DNA of 64,000 bases from an uncultured Bacteroidales bacterium (GTDB lineage: Bacteria; Bacteroidota; Bacteroidia; Bacteroidales; Paludibacteraceae), in the NCBI GenBank assembly GCA_900317345.1, contig ONGK01000006.1, positions 1 through 64,000 on the forward strand. Direction: 5' to 3'. The position numbers and the translations under genes are program-made. Below are positions 7,680-15,915 of the stretch, one piece after another. Positions within the stretch are counted from its first letter, which is position 1, and the number at the start of each line of letters is the position of its first letter. The notes under the pieces were generated by a model that was not told the DNA's origin, searched no databases, and saw only the letters and a list, made by a program, of their open reading frames with translations.

Positions 7680-8665
7680 ATGTGTTGTATTATTGTTTCT
7701 GCTTTTATCTGCCGGCAGGCGAAGTTGGCGTACCGGCAATGGTTGGTTCCGTGGCATGTACAAGGACGGCAACTCAGGTCATTCCGTTGGATGATATCTT
7801 CCGGTCGCTGTTTCCAACCGGCAAAGCCAATCATCGGGTGCGTAGCGCACCAAACACTGATTGCCCGCAGTCCCACCAGACTGGATAAGTGCTGGTTGGC
7901 GCTATCCATACAAATCATCACCTCCAATTGGCGCATCAGCTCCAGTTCCTCTTCTAATTTCAGGGTGCCTGCCACACTCTCAGTTCTGGGAAAGACGCTT
8001 GCCCACTGGCGTAGCATCTCGCATTCAACGTAGCCTGCGCCAAAGAGGAATACGCGGGTGTGTTCGTCTTTCGATAGTTCTTCGATGATGTCTTTGGTCA
8101 CACGGTATGGCAGCATATTCGACCTTGACTTTGCGAATGGCGCAATACCAATCCATCGTCCTTCCTTGGGTCCGTAGCGTTTTGCAATCACTTTGGCAGC
8201 CCCTGTGTGAACAGGTAGTGCGGTGAAATTTTCATCTGTCTCCAGACCGGCTCGGCGGAATGCATCTTCATATCGCGCGAACTCGCTGGGTAATTGCTGT
8301 TTGGCGATGCCAAAAACGGTTATCAGTCGTTTATGCAGGCGACCGTAATGAACGCTGGTCACCTGCTTTCCGCTCAACCGCATCAGTGCGCAGAAGACCT
8401 TTGTCCGCAGTACTGCTTGCAGGTCAATGACGGCATCTACCTCATTGCGCAACTCCCGCCAAAGGGCTATCACGCCTTTCCAGTCCAGATGGTTGTCCAC
8501 TTCCTGGAACTCCACATTGGGCATGGAGGAGAACATGGATGCGAGGTTTTTCTTGCTCGCAATGATAAATCTGTCATCCGGATAGCGCCGGCTTAACGAG
8601 GCCACGACGGGAACCGTCATCGCCACATTGCCTAATGTTGCAAACCGGATAATCAGATAGGTCAT
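7676..8665 (-). CDS. Glycosyltransferase family 9 (heptosyltransferase-like)
   Basis: 329 residues. The N-terminus 'MTYLIIRFATLGNVAMTVP' is the GT9 nucleotide-sugar fold start; the C-terminal half has 'VMICMDSANQHLSSLVG', the GT9 donor-site motif, with Asn where many homologues have Gly. A Cys/His-rich tail ('CRPCTCHGTNHCRYANFAC') follows, a common end in Bacteroidota members. Likely adds a heptose or related sugar to the lipopolysaccharide core at the inner face of the cytoplasmic membrane. It overlaps DUF4861 by 1 bp and parA by 4 bp. Confidence 0.88.
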   Translation of the reverse strand: MTYLIIRFATLGNVAMTVPVVASLSRRYPDDRFIIASKKNLASMFSSMPNVEFQEVDNHLDWKGVIALWRELRNEVDAVIDLQAVLRTKVFCALMRLSGKQVTSVHYGRLHKRLITVFGIAKQQLPSEFARYEDAFRRAGLETDENFTALPVHTGAAKVIAKRYGPKEGRWIGIAPFAKSRSNMLPYRVTKDIIEELSKDEHTRVFLFGAGYVECEMLRQWASVFPRTESVAGTLKLEEELELMRQLEVMICMDSANQHLSSLVGLRAISVWCATHPMIGFAGWKQRPEDIIQRNDLSCRPCTCHGTNHCRYANFACRQIKAETIIQHI

Positions 8666-9576
8666 TACTTACGTTCTTTTTCTGTCATTATTGCTTTGGT
8701 CCAATCCTCTGTGGTCGGGAATGAATCCTTGCCGTTACTCCAGCGACTCCAGCAACCGCCGAACCAGTACGTCAGCGTTTCGCCGGGCGTGTAAGGAGCC
8801 ACGAGAACCGCTGTATTGGCGATGATAGCACTACGGGTTGCACCGGGTACCACGACCGCCTCGTGTGTCTGACCGAGGTCAATATTGTCGTACCATTTCT
8901 TATTCAGGCGCACGGCTCCCGGGTCGCTCAGCGCAGTCTCGGTGTATACGAGGACATCGTCCGCGAAGCGATAATCGCCAATACTATCATGCAAGTACAA
9001 ACCTGCTCCTACTTGCAGCGAAGGCACCTCTGCCTCTTGGCGGGGAGTGAGAACCAATTCGGCTTTGTTGAGGATATGTCCGGCGCAGGAAGTAACGGTC
9101 AGCTGTTCGGAAAAGAGGCAACCGGCTATGTTGAGACTATCGTAATGCAAACGGAATACCAGTTTGGAAGGCGTCTGCTCAAGGATCTCCCATCGGTCGA
9201 ACTGGTCGCCGACGAACAAAGAATCATTCACTACCACTGCAGGGCCGCCGCAACCGGTCGTGTGCGCTACCTTATAGCCGTCAAAACCCTTACCGTGCTG
9301 CACATGATACGGGGTCTTGAAGTTCACATAGTTGTAGAAGAACGTGTCAATCACCAGTTCCGGTGTATTCTTCATAAAGATATCCACGCCGTTGGAGGGG
9401 TTCTCTTTCGCCAAAGCGGGACCGTAGAAACGGTATGCGGCGTATTCGTTCTCCCATGCGAAATCATCCTTGCGCTCCGGCACAAAACGACCGTACACTT
9501 TGGGTGTCGTCTCTTTGGGCTGGCAGGCTGTCAAGGCAAGCAGCGCGTATAGACAAAAAAGGAATTGCTTATTCAT
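8665..9576 (-). CDS. DUF4861 lipoprotein
   Basis: 303 residues with a lipoprotein signal ('LLALTACQ', lipobox Cys at 18). The rest matches DUF4861: 'WENEYAAYRFYGPAL', 'GVDIFMK', 'HTTGCGGPAVVV' and 'YWFGGCWS'. The family is found in Bacteroidota beside uronate and pectin degradation genes; the fold resembles sugar mutarotase-like proteins, but the reaction is not established. It follows kduI by 7 bp, so a role in handling unsaturated uronate sugars is a reasonable inference. Confidence 0.85.
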   Translation of the reverse strand: MNKQFLFCLYALLALTACQPKETTPKVYGRFVPERKDDFAWENEYAAYRFYGPALAKENPSNGVDIFMKNTPELVIDTFFYNYVNFKTPYHVQHGKGFDGYKVAHTTGCGGPAVVVNDSLFVGDQFDRWEILEQTPSKLVFRLHYDSLNIAGCLFSEQLTVTSCAGHILNKAELVLTPRQEAEVPSLQVGAGLYLHDSIGDYRFADDVLVYTETALSDPGAVRLNKKWYDNIDLGQTHEAVVVPGATRSAIIANTAVLVAPYTPGETLTYWFGGCWSRWSNGKDSFPTTEDWTKAIMTEKERK

Positions 9577-9583
9577 TGCTGTG

Positions 9584-10426
9584 TTATTTGAGGTCCGTTA
9601 TTTTGCTGAAATCCTGGTCTCCGTAGTCGAGGTTCTCTCCGCCCATTCCCCAAATAAAGGTATAGTTGTGCGTAGCGGCAGCAGAGTGGATGGACCATTC
9701 GGGCGACAGCACTGCCTGGTTGCCTTTCATCCAAATATGGCGTGTCTCTTCCACTTCGCCCATGAAGTGGCAAACGGCCTGCTCTTCGGGTACTTCGAAA
9801 TAGAAATATGCCTCCATGCGACGGCTGTGAACGTGCGCCGGCATGGTATTCCAAACGCTACCTGTTGCCAGTTCGGTCATGCCCATCTGCAGCTGGCAGG
9901 TCGGCAATACTTGGTTGACGAGCATCTTGTTGATATTTCGCTCATTGCTCATCTCGAGGCTGCCCATATGGGCTACTACTGCATCCGCTTTCGTCACTTT
10001 CTTATCCGGGTAGGTGCAGTGCGCGGTGGTAGAGTTGAAATAGAACAACGCGGGTTTGCCGGCATCGAGGCTCTCGAATTTCACTTCACGGTCGCCGCGA
10101 CCGAGATACAAAGCCTCTTTATAGTCCAGTTCATAGACTTTGTCGCCGGCAATGATGCGACCTTTACCGCCTACATTGAAGATACCTATCTCACGGCGGG
10201 TGAGGAAATACGGAGCTTTGAGCGGGTCGATAGCTTCGAGCAGCAGAGTCTCATCTACGGGCATCGCGCCGCCTACAATCATACGGTCGTACATGGAATA
10301 AACCATGTTCACTTCATTCTTCACAAACACATTCTCGATAAGGAAATCCTTACGCAGACGTGCGGTGTCATAACTCTTGGCGTCTACGGGATTGGACGCG
10401 TAGCGTACTTCATAATTTGTTTTCAT
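9584..10426 (-). CDS. kduI: 5-dehydro-4-deoxy-D-glucuronate isomerase
   Basis: 280 residues, the usual KduI length. It interconverts 4-deoxy-L-threo-5-hexosulose uronate and 3-deoxy-D-glycero-2,5-hexodiulosonate in pectin and glycosaminoglycan breakdown, in the cytoplasm. The cupin zinc site is visible: His198 and His200 in 'AHVHSRRME', Glu205, and a distal His in 'PEWSIHSAAA'. The start overlaps porT by 17 bp. No kduD, lyase or transporter is nearby, so this is an isolated pathway step; with the adjacent DUF4861 gene it suggests some use of unsaturated uronates. Confidence 0.95.
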   Translation of the reverse strand: MKTNYEVRYASNPVDAKSYDTARLRKDFLIENVFVKNEVNMVYSMYDRMIVGGAMPVDETLLLEAIDPLKAPYFLTRREIGIFNVGGKGRIIAGDKVYELDYKEALYLGRGDREVKFESLDAGKPALFYFNSTTAHCTYPDKKVTKADAVVAHMGSLEMSNERNINKMLVNQVLPTCQLQMGMTELATGSVWNTMPAHVHSRRMEAYFYFEVPEEQAVCHFMGEVEETRHIWMKGNQAVLSPEWSIHSAAATHNYTFIWGMGGENLDYGDQDFSKITDLK

Positions 10427-11066
10427 ATCGTTTGTTTTTCTTTTTGATTTTCCACATATATGCCAGGTTGATGCTCAGGTCCATGGGGCTGGCCATCGTG
10501 TAATTATCGGTAACCGTGGTGCCGACTACGCCGCCGAAGGAGAAATCGAAACGTATCTCCAGTTGGTATAATCCGGCTTTCTTGGTGTCAAAATAGAAAC
10601 CCGTACCGGCCGCCAGACCCCAATCGAAGGGGCGGGTAATGGTGCTGCTCTCGTCTTTGACGCAAATGCCGATTTGCGGTCCGAAATTGAAGAACCAACG
10701 GCATAAGTCGCTTCCGGCATTGACGTTCATCAGGATAGGTAGCTCGATATAATGCAGGTTATGCGGCGTACCGCTTTCCTTCCATCCGCGGTGCTCGTAG
10801 TTCAGCTCCATCTGGAAATGGCAGTATTTATGCCCTGCGTACCGGAATACGAATCCACCGTTGCCGCCCAGCACGCATGCGTTGGTGATGGGTGACATAC
10901 CTGATTTTGCTGGGTTGAAGAGCACTGTGCTCGCCGTCACACCGCCATGCGCACCGACATAGAACTCCGGCGTGCGAAGGCGTGGTTGTGCCTGCATCGG
11001 ACTAAAGACCGCTGAGCTAAAAGACACAAGACAAACGACGAATATGTACCGATAACTCTTCACCAT
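10410..11066 (-). CDS. PorT-family outer membrane beta-barrel protein
   Basis: 218 residues with an N-terminal signal peptide. Alternating hydrophobic strands and motifs 'EFYVGAHGGVTAS', 'FQMELNYEHRGWKES' and 'YIELPILMNVNAG' are typical of the PorT-like barrel family (outer membrane beta-barrel, PF13568 type). Some members support type IX secretion; many have no known role. Coupled to the LysM/PBP gene by a 1-bp stop/start overlap. The last residues are strongly basic because they run over the kduI start region. Confidence 0.8.
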   Translation of the reverse strand: MVKSYRYIFVVCLVSFSSAVFSPMQAQPRLRTPEFYVGAHGGVTASTVLFNPAKSGMSPITNACVLGGNGGFVFRYAGHKYCHFQMELNYEHRGWKESGTPHNLHYIELPILMNVNAGSDLCRWFFNFGPQIGICVKDESSTITRPFDWGLAAGTGFYFDTKKAGLYQLEIRFDFSFGGVVGTTVTDNYTMASPMDLSINLAYMWKIKKKNKRYENKL

Positions 11067-12502
11067 TAATTCTTAACTACTACTCTCACCTGTGCGTTCT
11101 GGTAGCCTCCGTTCTCTATTTGCTTCCAATGAATGTCGGATTGCAACCCGGCGCTCTCCTCTTTGCCGTCAAGGCGGTCGATGAGTGCCCGCATCAGGTC
11201 ATAGCCCAGCAGGTCATACCGCGGCAGCTCGCTTACATGCTCATTGGTGTATGTCGCTTTCCATTGCTCGTCGTATGCCGCGTGGCCCTCGGTCTTGGTG
11301 AACATAGAGGTATAGAGTTGCGGCAAGGCGATGTTCTCTTTCTGCCAGCTATACTGGCTGACGAGACGGATGCGGTAACCGGCTTGATGCAGCCTCTCCA
11401 AGTGCGAAAGGGTCATTCGTATGTTTTGGAAGCGGTCATTATGCAGGATGATGAGGTTCTCTTTGGTGACATCGAGCGCATGCTCCACCGAGTCAATCAT
11501 CAGTTCACGCAGGCTCACGGTGGCAAACCGAATGCCTTTGGCGTGCATTTGCTTATGGAGCGTGCTTACCCAATCCGAAGGCGCACCGGATGCCTCTACT
11601 GCCACGCAATGGATGTCTTGATGAGCGCGTATCCATGCGCAAAGGCTATCTGCTTCCTGGCGGTCGGTGGAGTTGAACTGCATCACTTGTGGATGGGTTG
11701 TCAAGTCCGTCTCATCGCTGAAGGGCAGGAGCAGCGGCACTTGATGCGTCTCGCACCATGATGCCATCCGCTCTATCTGTATCGGGTAGACCAGTCCCAA
11801 GATACCTTTCACGCTATCTAACTCAGAGCTGTCGCAGAGGGCATGGATACGTCGCTCGCTGCGCTCTGTGTCATAGACGCGGAGGCGATAGAGGGTGCTG
11901 TCGTTCTGTATGTCACGCAGCGCCATCAGCGCGCCTTGATAGAACTCCATCATCCGCTCGGCATTGCCGCTGCGCTTGGTCTGATGGCTCTCGAAAGGCA
12001 GCATAAGCGCCAGCTCAACCACTCTGCGCGTGTCTATCACCACGGAGTCCAGGGCGGTGGAGTCTGCCCGGAGGCTATCCACATGCAAGCTATCCACACG
12101 CAGACTGTCTATGGGCACCAAAGCGGTATCCGGACGTGCCGGCATCGTGTCGGCAACGGCTGCTGTATCCGGCATCATCACCGGCGCAGGTACCACGGTC
12201 TCCGTAACGACGGTTTTCACCACCTCCGGTTTGGTTTCAATAATCACCGGCCGTCCGGTAGGGATGAGCAGAATCTCGCCGTAGTGCAGGCCGCGTTCGC
12301 GTAACTGCGGGTTGCAGCGGATGATTTCCGCCTGCGGCACATTGAAGTTCACACCGACGCGGTACAGACCGATACTTTTCTCCACCTGATAGCGGTACAT
12401 CTCCTCGCCGTTCACTGTGTCCAGCGGGTAGTTTAGCAATTCCTGTGCCTGCATGCCGAGCGCAGCAAGCAGCAAGGCAGCTATATACATATATCTCTTC
12501 AT
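11066..12502 (-). CDS. LysM plus periplasmic-binding-type I domain protein
   Basis: 478 residues: a signal peptide (1-18), a LysM-like domain (about 33-85, 'GLYRVGVNFNVPQAEIIRCNP'), a proline/threonine linker, a DSLxVDSL low-complexity stretch (about 125-160) and a type I periplasmic-binding fold (about 170-470, starting 'VELALMLPFESHQ'). The arrangement recalls LpoA-like or branched-chain amino-acid-binding proteins tethered to peptidoglycan. No transporter genes are adjacent. It overlaps gldG by 4 bp. A role as a periplasmic wall sensor or scaffold is inference. Confidence 0.8.
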   Translation of the reverse strand: MKRYMYIAALLLAALGMQAQELLNYPLDTVNGEEMYRYQVEKSIGLYRVGVNFNVPQAEIIRCNPQLRERGLHYGEILLIPTGRPVIIETKPEVVKTVVTETVVPAPVMMPDTAAVADTMPARPDTALVPIDSLRVDSLHVDSLRADSTALDSVVIDTRRVVELALMLPFESHQTKRSGNAERMMEFYQGALMALRDIQNDSTLYRLRVYDTERSERRIHALCDSSELDSVKGILGLVYPIQIERMASWCETHQVPLLLPFSDETDLTTHPQVMQFNSTDRQEADSLCAWIRAHQDIHCVAVEASGAPSDWVSTLHKQMHAKGIRFATVSLRELMIDSVEHALDVTKENLIILHNDRFQNIRMTLSHLERLHQAGYRIRLVSQYSWQKENIALPQLYTSMFTKTEGHAAYDEQWKATYTNEHVSELPRYDLLGYDLMRALIDRLDGKEESAGLQSDIHWKQIENGGYQNAQVRVVVKN

Positions 12503-14148
12503 ATGCGTTCGTATTTTCTTTTTCGTATTACAAATACTATGCCGCCAATGAGTGCGAGAATGGCGATGGGCAGTACGACGCTGACGGTCTGCACTTGTGC
12601 GCGTTTGTCGTGTGCGCGGCGGTCATTGAGCAGCCGGAGGGCTACGGTCTTCTCGCGCAGACTGATGAGCCCTTCGCTATCGGTGAGCCACAATACCGCA
12701 TTGGCGATGAAATCGCGGTTACTGAACTGCACGCCGCTATAGCGGTCATAGCCCATGGGCAACGCTTGTCCTTTCTGTGTCTCGTTGAGCAGCACGCTGC
12801 CGCTGCCGATAACCACCTGCCGCGTCTTGACGCTGGTCTTACGCACCGGTTCGTCGGTCTCGACGCCTTCGGGCACCATCCGGTGAGCATAGAAACTCTG
12901 GAACGACCCTTCGAGGGACACTGCCACCGGTACATACTGGTATTTGAAGTCCGCCGGTTCGGGGTTGATGTCGTTCAGGTCCACCTCTCCGGGCGTAGCC
13001 GTCACACGGCTGGCTGTGCTGGTGGCGAGCAGGATACGTTTGTCGATACCGTCCTCTCCGCCCACGGCGTCTATCGGGCTGACGAAGGTACTCATCACTT
13101 GTCCCATATTGCGTGTGATGGGCGAGCCTTGGCTGGTGAGCAGCAGCGGCGCATAGGTCCATGGCATGGGCTGCAGGTTCGGTTGTTGCGGGTCAGCGCT
13201 GACGTTCACGGGGATAGGCAGACATTGGATATCCTGCACCAGAGCGGGGTTGACGCGTATGCCGTATCGGAACAGCATCTCCGTCAGACCGAGGTCCAGC
13301 GGGAGCACGGGTGTGAAACCGTCGCTCTGCAGCACGGCTTCGCTTAGCTGCACGCCGTTGATGGCCCATAGCACCGTACCGCCGCGCATGATATACTGGT
13401 CGATGATGAATCGCTCGGCATCGCTGAAAGCTGTCTGCGGGTCGGCTATGATGACCGCCTGGTAGCCGTCCAAGATATGGCTGTTAATCGGTCTTTCATC
13501 TATTTGTCCGCGGTCCACTTGATAATACCTGCTCAGCGCGGACATCAGGTCGTACGTGTGCGCTTCGTCGGGCTCGCCGTGTCCTTCGATGATGGCAACC
13601 CGTGGTGTCTCTGTTTGCAGCAGCAGATGCAGCGCTTCCATGAAGGCGAACTCCAATTGCTCAATGCTGGCGTTGAGGTTCTCTTCGCCGCTCAGACCGC
13701 GGGTGTTCTTGAGGAGCGTGACCACAGCGCGCCGGCCTTGGTAGGTGATGAGCGCATAGGGATAGACGGTCGTCTGCGCCGTCTTGCCGTTCTGCTCCCG
13801 CTCGTGAATGACGATAGGCCGGAGACCCAACGAATCCATCAATCCATTATTGAGCAACGCAGTTGCGCTCTTCCCGTCATTCACGCGTATGTCCCCATAC
13901 ACGCTCATCTCGTCTATCGTCTCTTCGGTGGCTTTCTTCAGTCGCCGAAAACCGGCATTGAGGTCTCCGCCTAACATCAGCGTAACCTCTGCTGTATGGT
14001 CTAGGGATGCAAGCATCGTCTTTGATGCTTCACTTAGACTATAGCGCTTGTCGTCCGTCAAATCCCAACGAACCGGTCGCAACTCCAGTGTCACGTATAG
14101 ACAGAGGAGCAAACCTACAATCAATATGTACGGCGCGTACTTTCGCAT
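12499..14148 (-). CDS. gldG: GldG-like ABC-transporter auxiliary protein
   Basis: 549 residues with an N-terminal TM helix (about 8-24), a large extracytoplasmic ABC_transp_aux domain ('YSLSEASKTMLASLDHTAEV' opens it) and a C-terminal TM helix before a basic tail. This is the GldG layout. GldG normally works with the permease GldF and ATPase GldA; neither is in this window. It lies directly after the PPIase gene (0 bp gap) and overlaps the LysM/PBP gene by 4 bp. Gliding genes occur in non-gliding Bacteroidales too, so motility should not be assumed. Confidence 0.82.
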   Translation of the reverse strand: MRKYAPYILIVGLLLCLYVTLELRPVRWDLTDDKRYSLSEASKTMLASLDHTAEVTLMLGGDLNAGFRRLKKATEETIDEMSVYGDIRVNDGKSATALLNNGLMDSLGLRPIVIHEREQNGKTAQTTVYPYALITYQGRRAVVTLLKNTRGLSGEENLNASIEQLEFAFMEALHLLLQTETPRVAIIEGHGEPDEAHTYDLMSALSRYYQVDRGQIDERPINSHILDGYQAVIIADPQTAFSDAERFIIDQYIMRGGTVLWAINGVQLSEAVLQSDGFTPVLPLDLGLTEMLFRYGIRVNPALVQDIQCLPIPVNVSADPQQPNLQPMPWTYAPLLLTSQGSPITRNMGQVMSTFVSPIDAVGGEDGIDKRILLATSTASRVTATPGEVDLNDINPEPADFKYQYVPVAVSLEGSFQSFYAHRMVPEGVETDEPVRKTSVKTRQVVIGSGSVLLNETQKGQALPMGYDRYSGVQFSNRDFIANAVLWLTDSEGLISLREKTVALRLLNDRRAHDKRAQVQTVSVVLPIAILALIGGIVFVIRKRKYERI

Positions 14149-15915
14149 TTATTTCTTTATCCTCTCCCACACTTCCTCGTTCAGCACCACCGGATATTTG
14201 GCGCGCAGGGCTTTCACCCATTCTGCCTCCAGGTAGTCCTGGTAGTCGGTCGTCACTTTGCCTTTCTCGTCGGTCCATGCCTCGGGTGCTTTGAGTTTCT
14301 TGCCGACGCATACTACGAGCGGCAGTTGCTCTGCGGGTGTGAACGCTGCTTTCTTATCCTTGAATCCAAACTTATCCACAGCGGGGTTCTTGCCTTGCTC
14401 CCAAAGCCCGTGTTGCACTTTGACGTAGGTCACGCTATCGCAGTTGACGCGCTTGGCGATGTAGCTCTGAATCGAATCGGGGTTAGCGCTCCGAATGATG
14501 GCCTGTGTGGCTTTGAGGCTGTTCTTATCCTTGGCCTGAATCAGGTATCCTTTCCAGCGCGGAGCATCCCAGGTGTATTTCTTCTTGTTGGCTTTGAAGA
14601 ATGCTTCCAGACCGGCGGTATCTTTGGCGGCTTTGTCCCATACCTCGCGCAGCGAAACCTCAAAGAGCAGAATACCGTCGTGATATTCCTGCACAAGGTT
14701 CTTCAGGTCCGGGTATTTCTCCTCCAGGTGTTCGTCTGCGTATGCTTTGACCTCTGCATCGCTCATGGATGCCGGCAGGCGATATTCGGCGCGTGTCTTG
14801 CGGATGAAACTCTTGTCGGCTTCTCTGGAGCGCTCATCGCGAAGCACTTGACGCTCCACTTGTGCGCGCATAGAATCCAGCGGTTGAATACCGCGCTCGT
14901 CCTCTTTGAGGATGAGGTGCCATCCGTATTGGCTACGTACGGGTGCGCTTATCTGACCCGGAGCGAGTGCGAATACGGCATCTTCAAATGGCTTGACCAT
15001 CATACCCTTGCCGAACCATCCCAGTTCGCCGCCTTTCATACTGCTGCCGCGGTCGTCGGACTCACGCTGTGCCATCTCGGCGAAGTTCTCCGGCGTCAGG
15101 ATGCGGGCGATGGAGTCAATCAGCGCTTTCTTCGATGCATTGAGGCTATCAGCCGGCACCATCTTCATGATATGGCGGGCTTTGACTTCCTTATGGTCGC
15201 GCTCTTCCTCCACCAGCACGATATGCCATCCGTATTGGGTGCGGAATGGCTTGCTGATCTTGCCGACCTCAGTACCATATACGGCTTCTTCCAGCGGATA
15301 TACATAGCGGAAAGGCGTGATCCATCCCAGTTCGCCGCCGGTCTCCTGCACGGAGGGGTCGGTGCTCAGTTCGCGTGCCACGGCGTCGAAGGCCTCTACG
15401 GGCTGACGCACTTTCTTGGCTTTCTTGCCTTTGCCTTTGACTACCTCTTTGCCAAGCACCACGCGCTCGTATGCCTCATGGATGGTAGCGAGTGCCTCTG
15501 CCTGCTTGGCGCTGTCTGCGCTCATGGGGCATTGAATGGCGATGTGTGCGGCACGGCGGTCTTTGGCCATATGGCGCCAGCTCATCCGAATCAGGCTGTC
15601 CATCGCTTGCTCGTCCTGCATGTACTTGGGCGTAGCCTGCGCGCGATAGCCTTTCAGCTCTTTCTTGAAACTCTCGGTGGTGTCGATGCCTTGTGCCTCG
15701 GCCTCCGCCACTTTGAGTTTGAAATTGATGAACATATCCAGGTATTCATCCATCGTCTTAGGGTCGATGGCGCCTGCCTGGTTGTTTTTCTCATAGATGT
15801 AGAGGAACTCCTCTGCGCTCACGGGTTTGCCATTAATGGTCATGAGCGTCTCTTTCTGCGCAAAGGCTGCTAATGTCATAGCAGCCGCTGCTACCAATAA
15901 AAATGTTTTTTTCAT
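14149..15915 (-). CDS. Periplasmic peptidyl-prolyl isomerase, two parvulin domains
   Basis: 589 residues from the ATG at 15915, chosen because it begins a clean signal peptide ('KKTFLLVAAAAMTLAAFAQ') and overlaps the nrnA stop by 4 bp. A SurA-like N-terminal helical region is followed by two parvulin (PpiC-type) domains, each ending in the signature 'QYGWHIVLVEE' or 'QYGWHLILKED', then a long C-terminal region. Expected role: chaperone and prolyl isomerase for outer-membrane proteins in the periplasm. In the same operon as a PorT-like barrel and gldG. Confidence 0.9.
   Translation of the reverse strand: MKKTFLLVAAAAMTLAAFAQKETLMTINGKPVSAEEFLYIYEKNNQAGAIDPKTMDEYLDMFINFKLKVAEAEAQGIDTTESFKKELKGYRAQATPKYMQDEQAMDSLIRMSWRHMAKDRRAAHIAIQCPMSADSAKQAEALATIHEAYERVVLGKEVVKGKGKKAKKVRQPVEAFDAVARELSTDPSVQETGGELGWITPFRYVYPLEEAVYGTEVGKISKPFRTQYGWHIVLVEEERDHKEVKARHIMKMVPADSLNASKKALIDSIARILTPENFAEMAQRESDDRGSSMKGGELGWFGKGMMVKPFEDAVFALAPGQISAPVRSQYGWHLILKEDERGIQPLDSMRAQVERQVLRDERSREADKSFIRKTRAEYRLPASMSDAEVKAYADEHLEEKYPDLKNLVQEYHDGILLFEVSLREVWDKAAKDTAGLEAFFKANKKKYTWDAPRWKGYLIQAKDKNSLKATQAIIRSANPDSIQSYIAKRVNCDSVTYVKVQHGLWEQGKNPAVDKFGFKDKKAAFTPAEQLPLVVCVGKKLKAPEAWTDEKGKVTTDYQDYLEAEWVKALRAKYPVVLNEEVWERIKK

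Noticed and set aside
8863..10447. Long plus-strand frames opposite DUF4861 and kduI
   Set aside because: Overlap two well-supported minus-strand genes; no family match.
14326..15873. 515-codon plus-strand frame opposite the PPIase gene
   Set aside because: Antisense to a clear parvulin gene; Cys/Leu/His-rich translation without motifs; created by codon bias.
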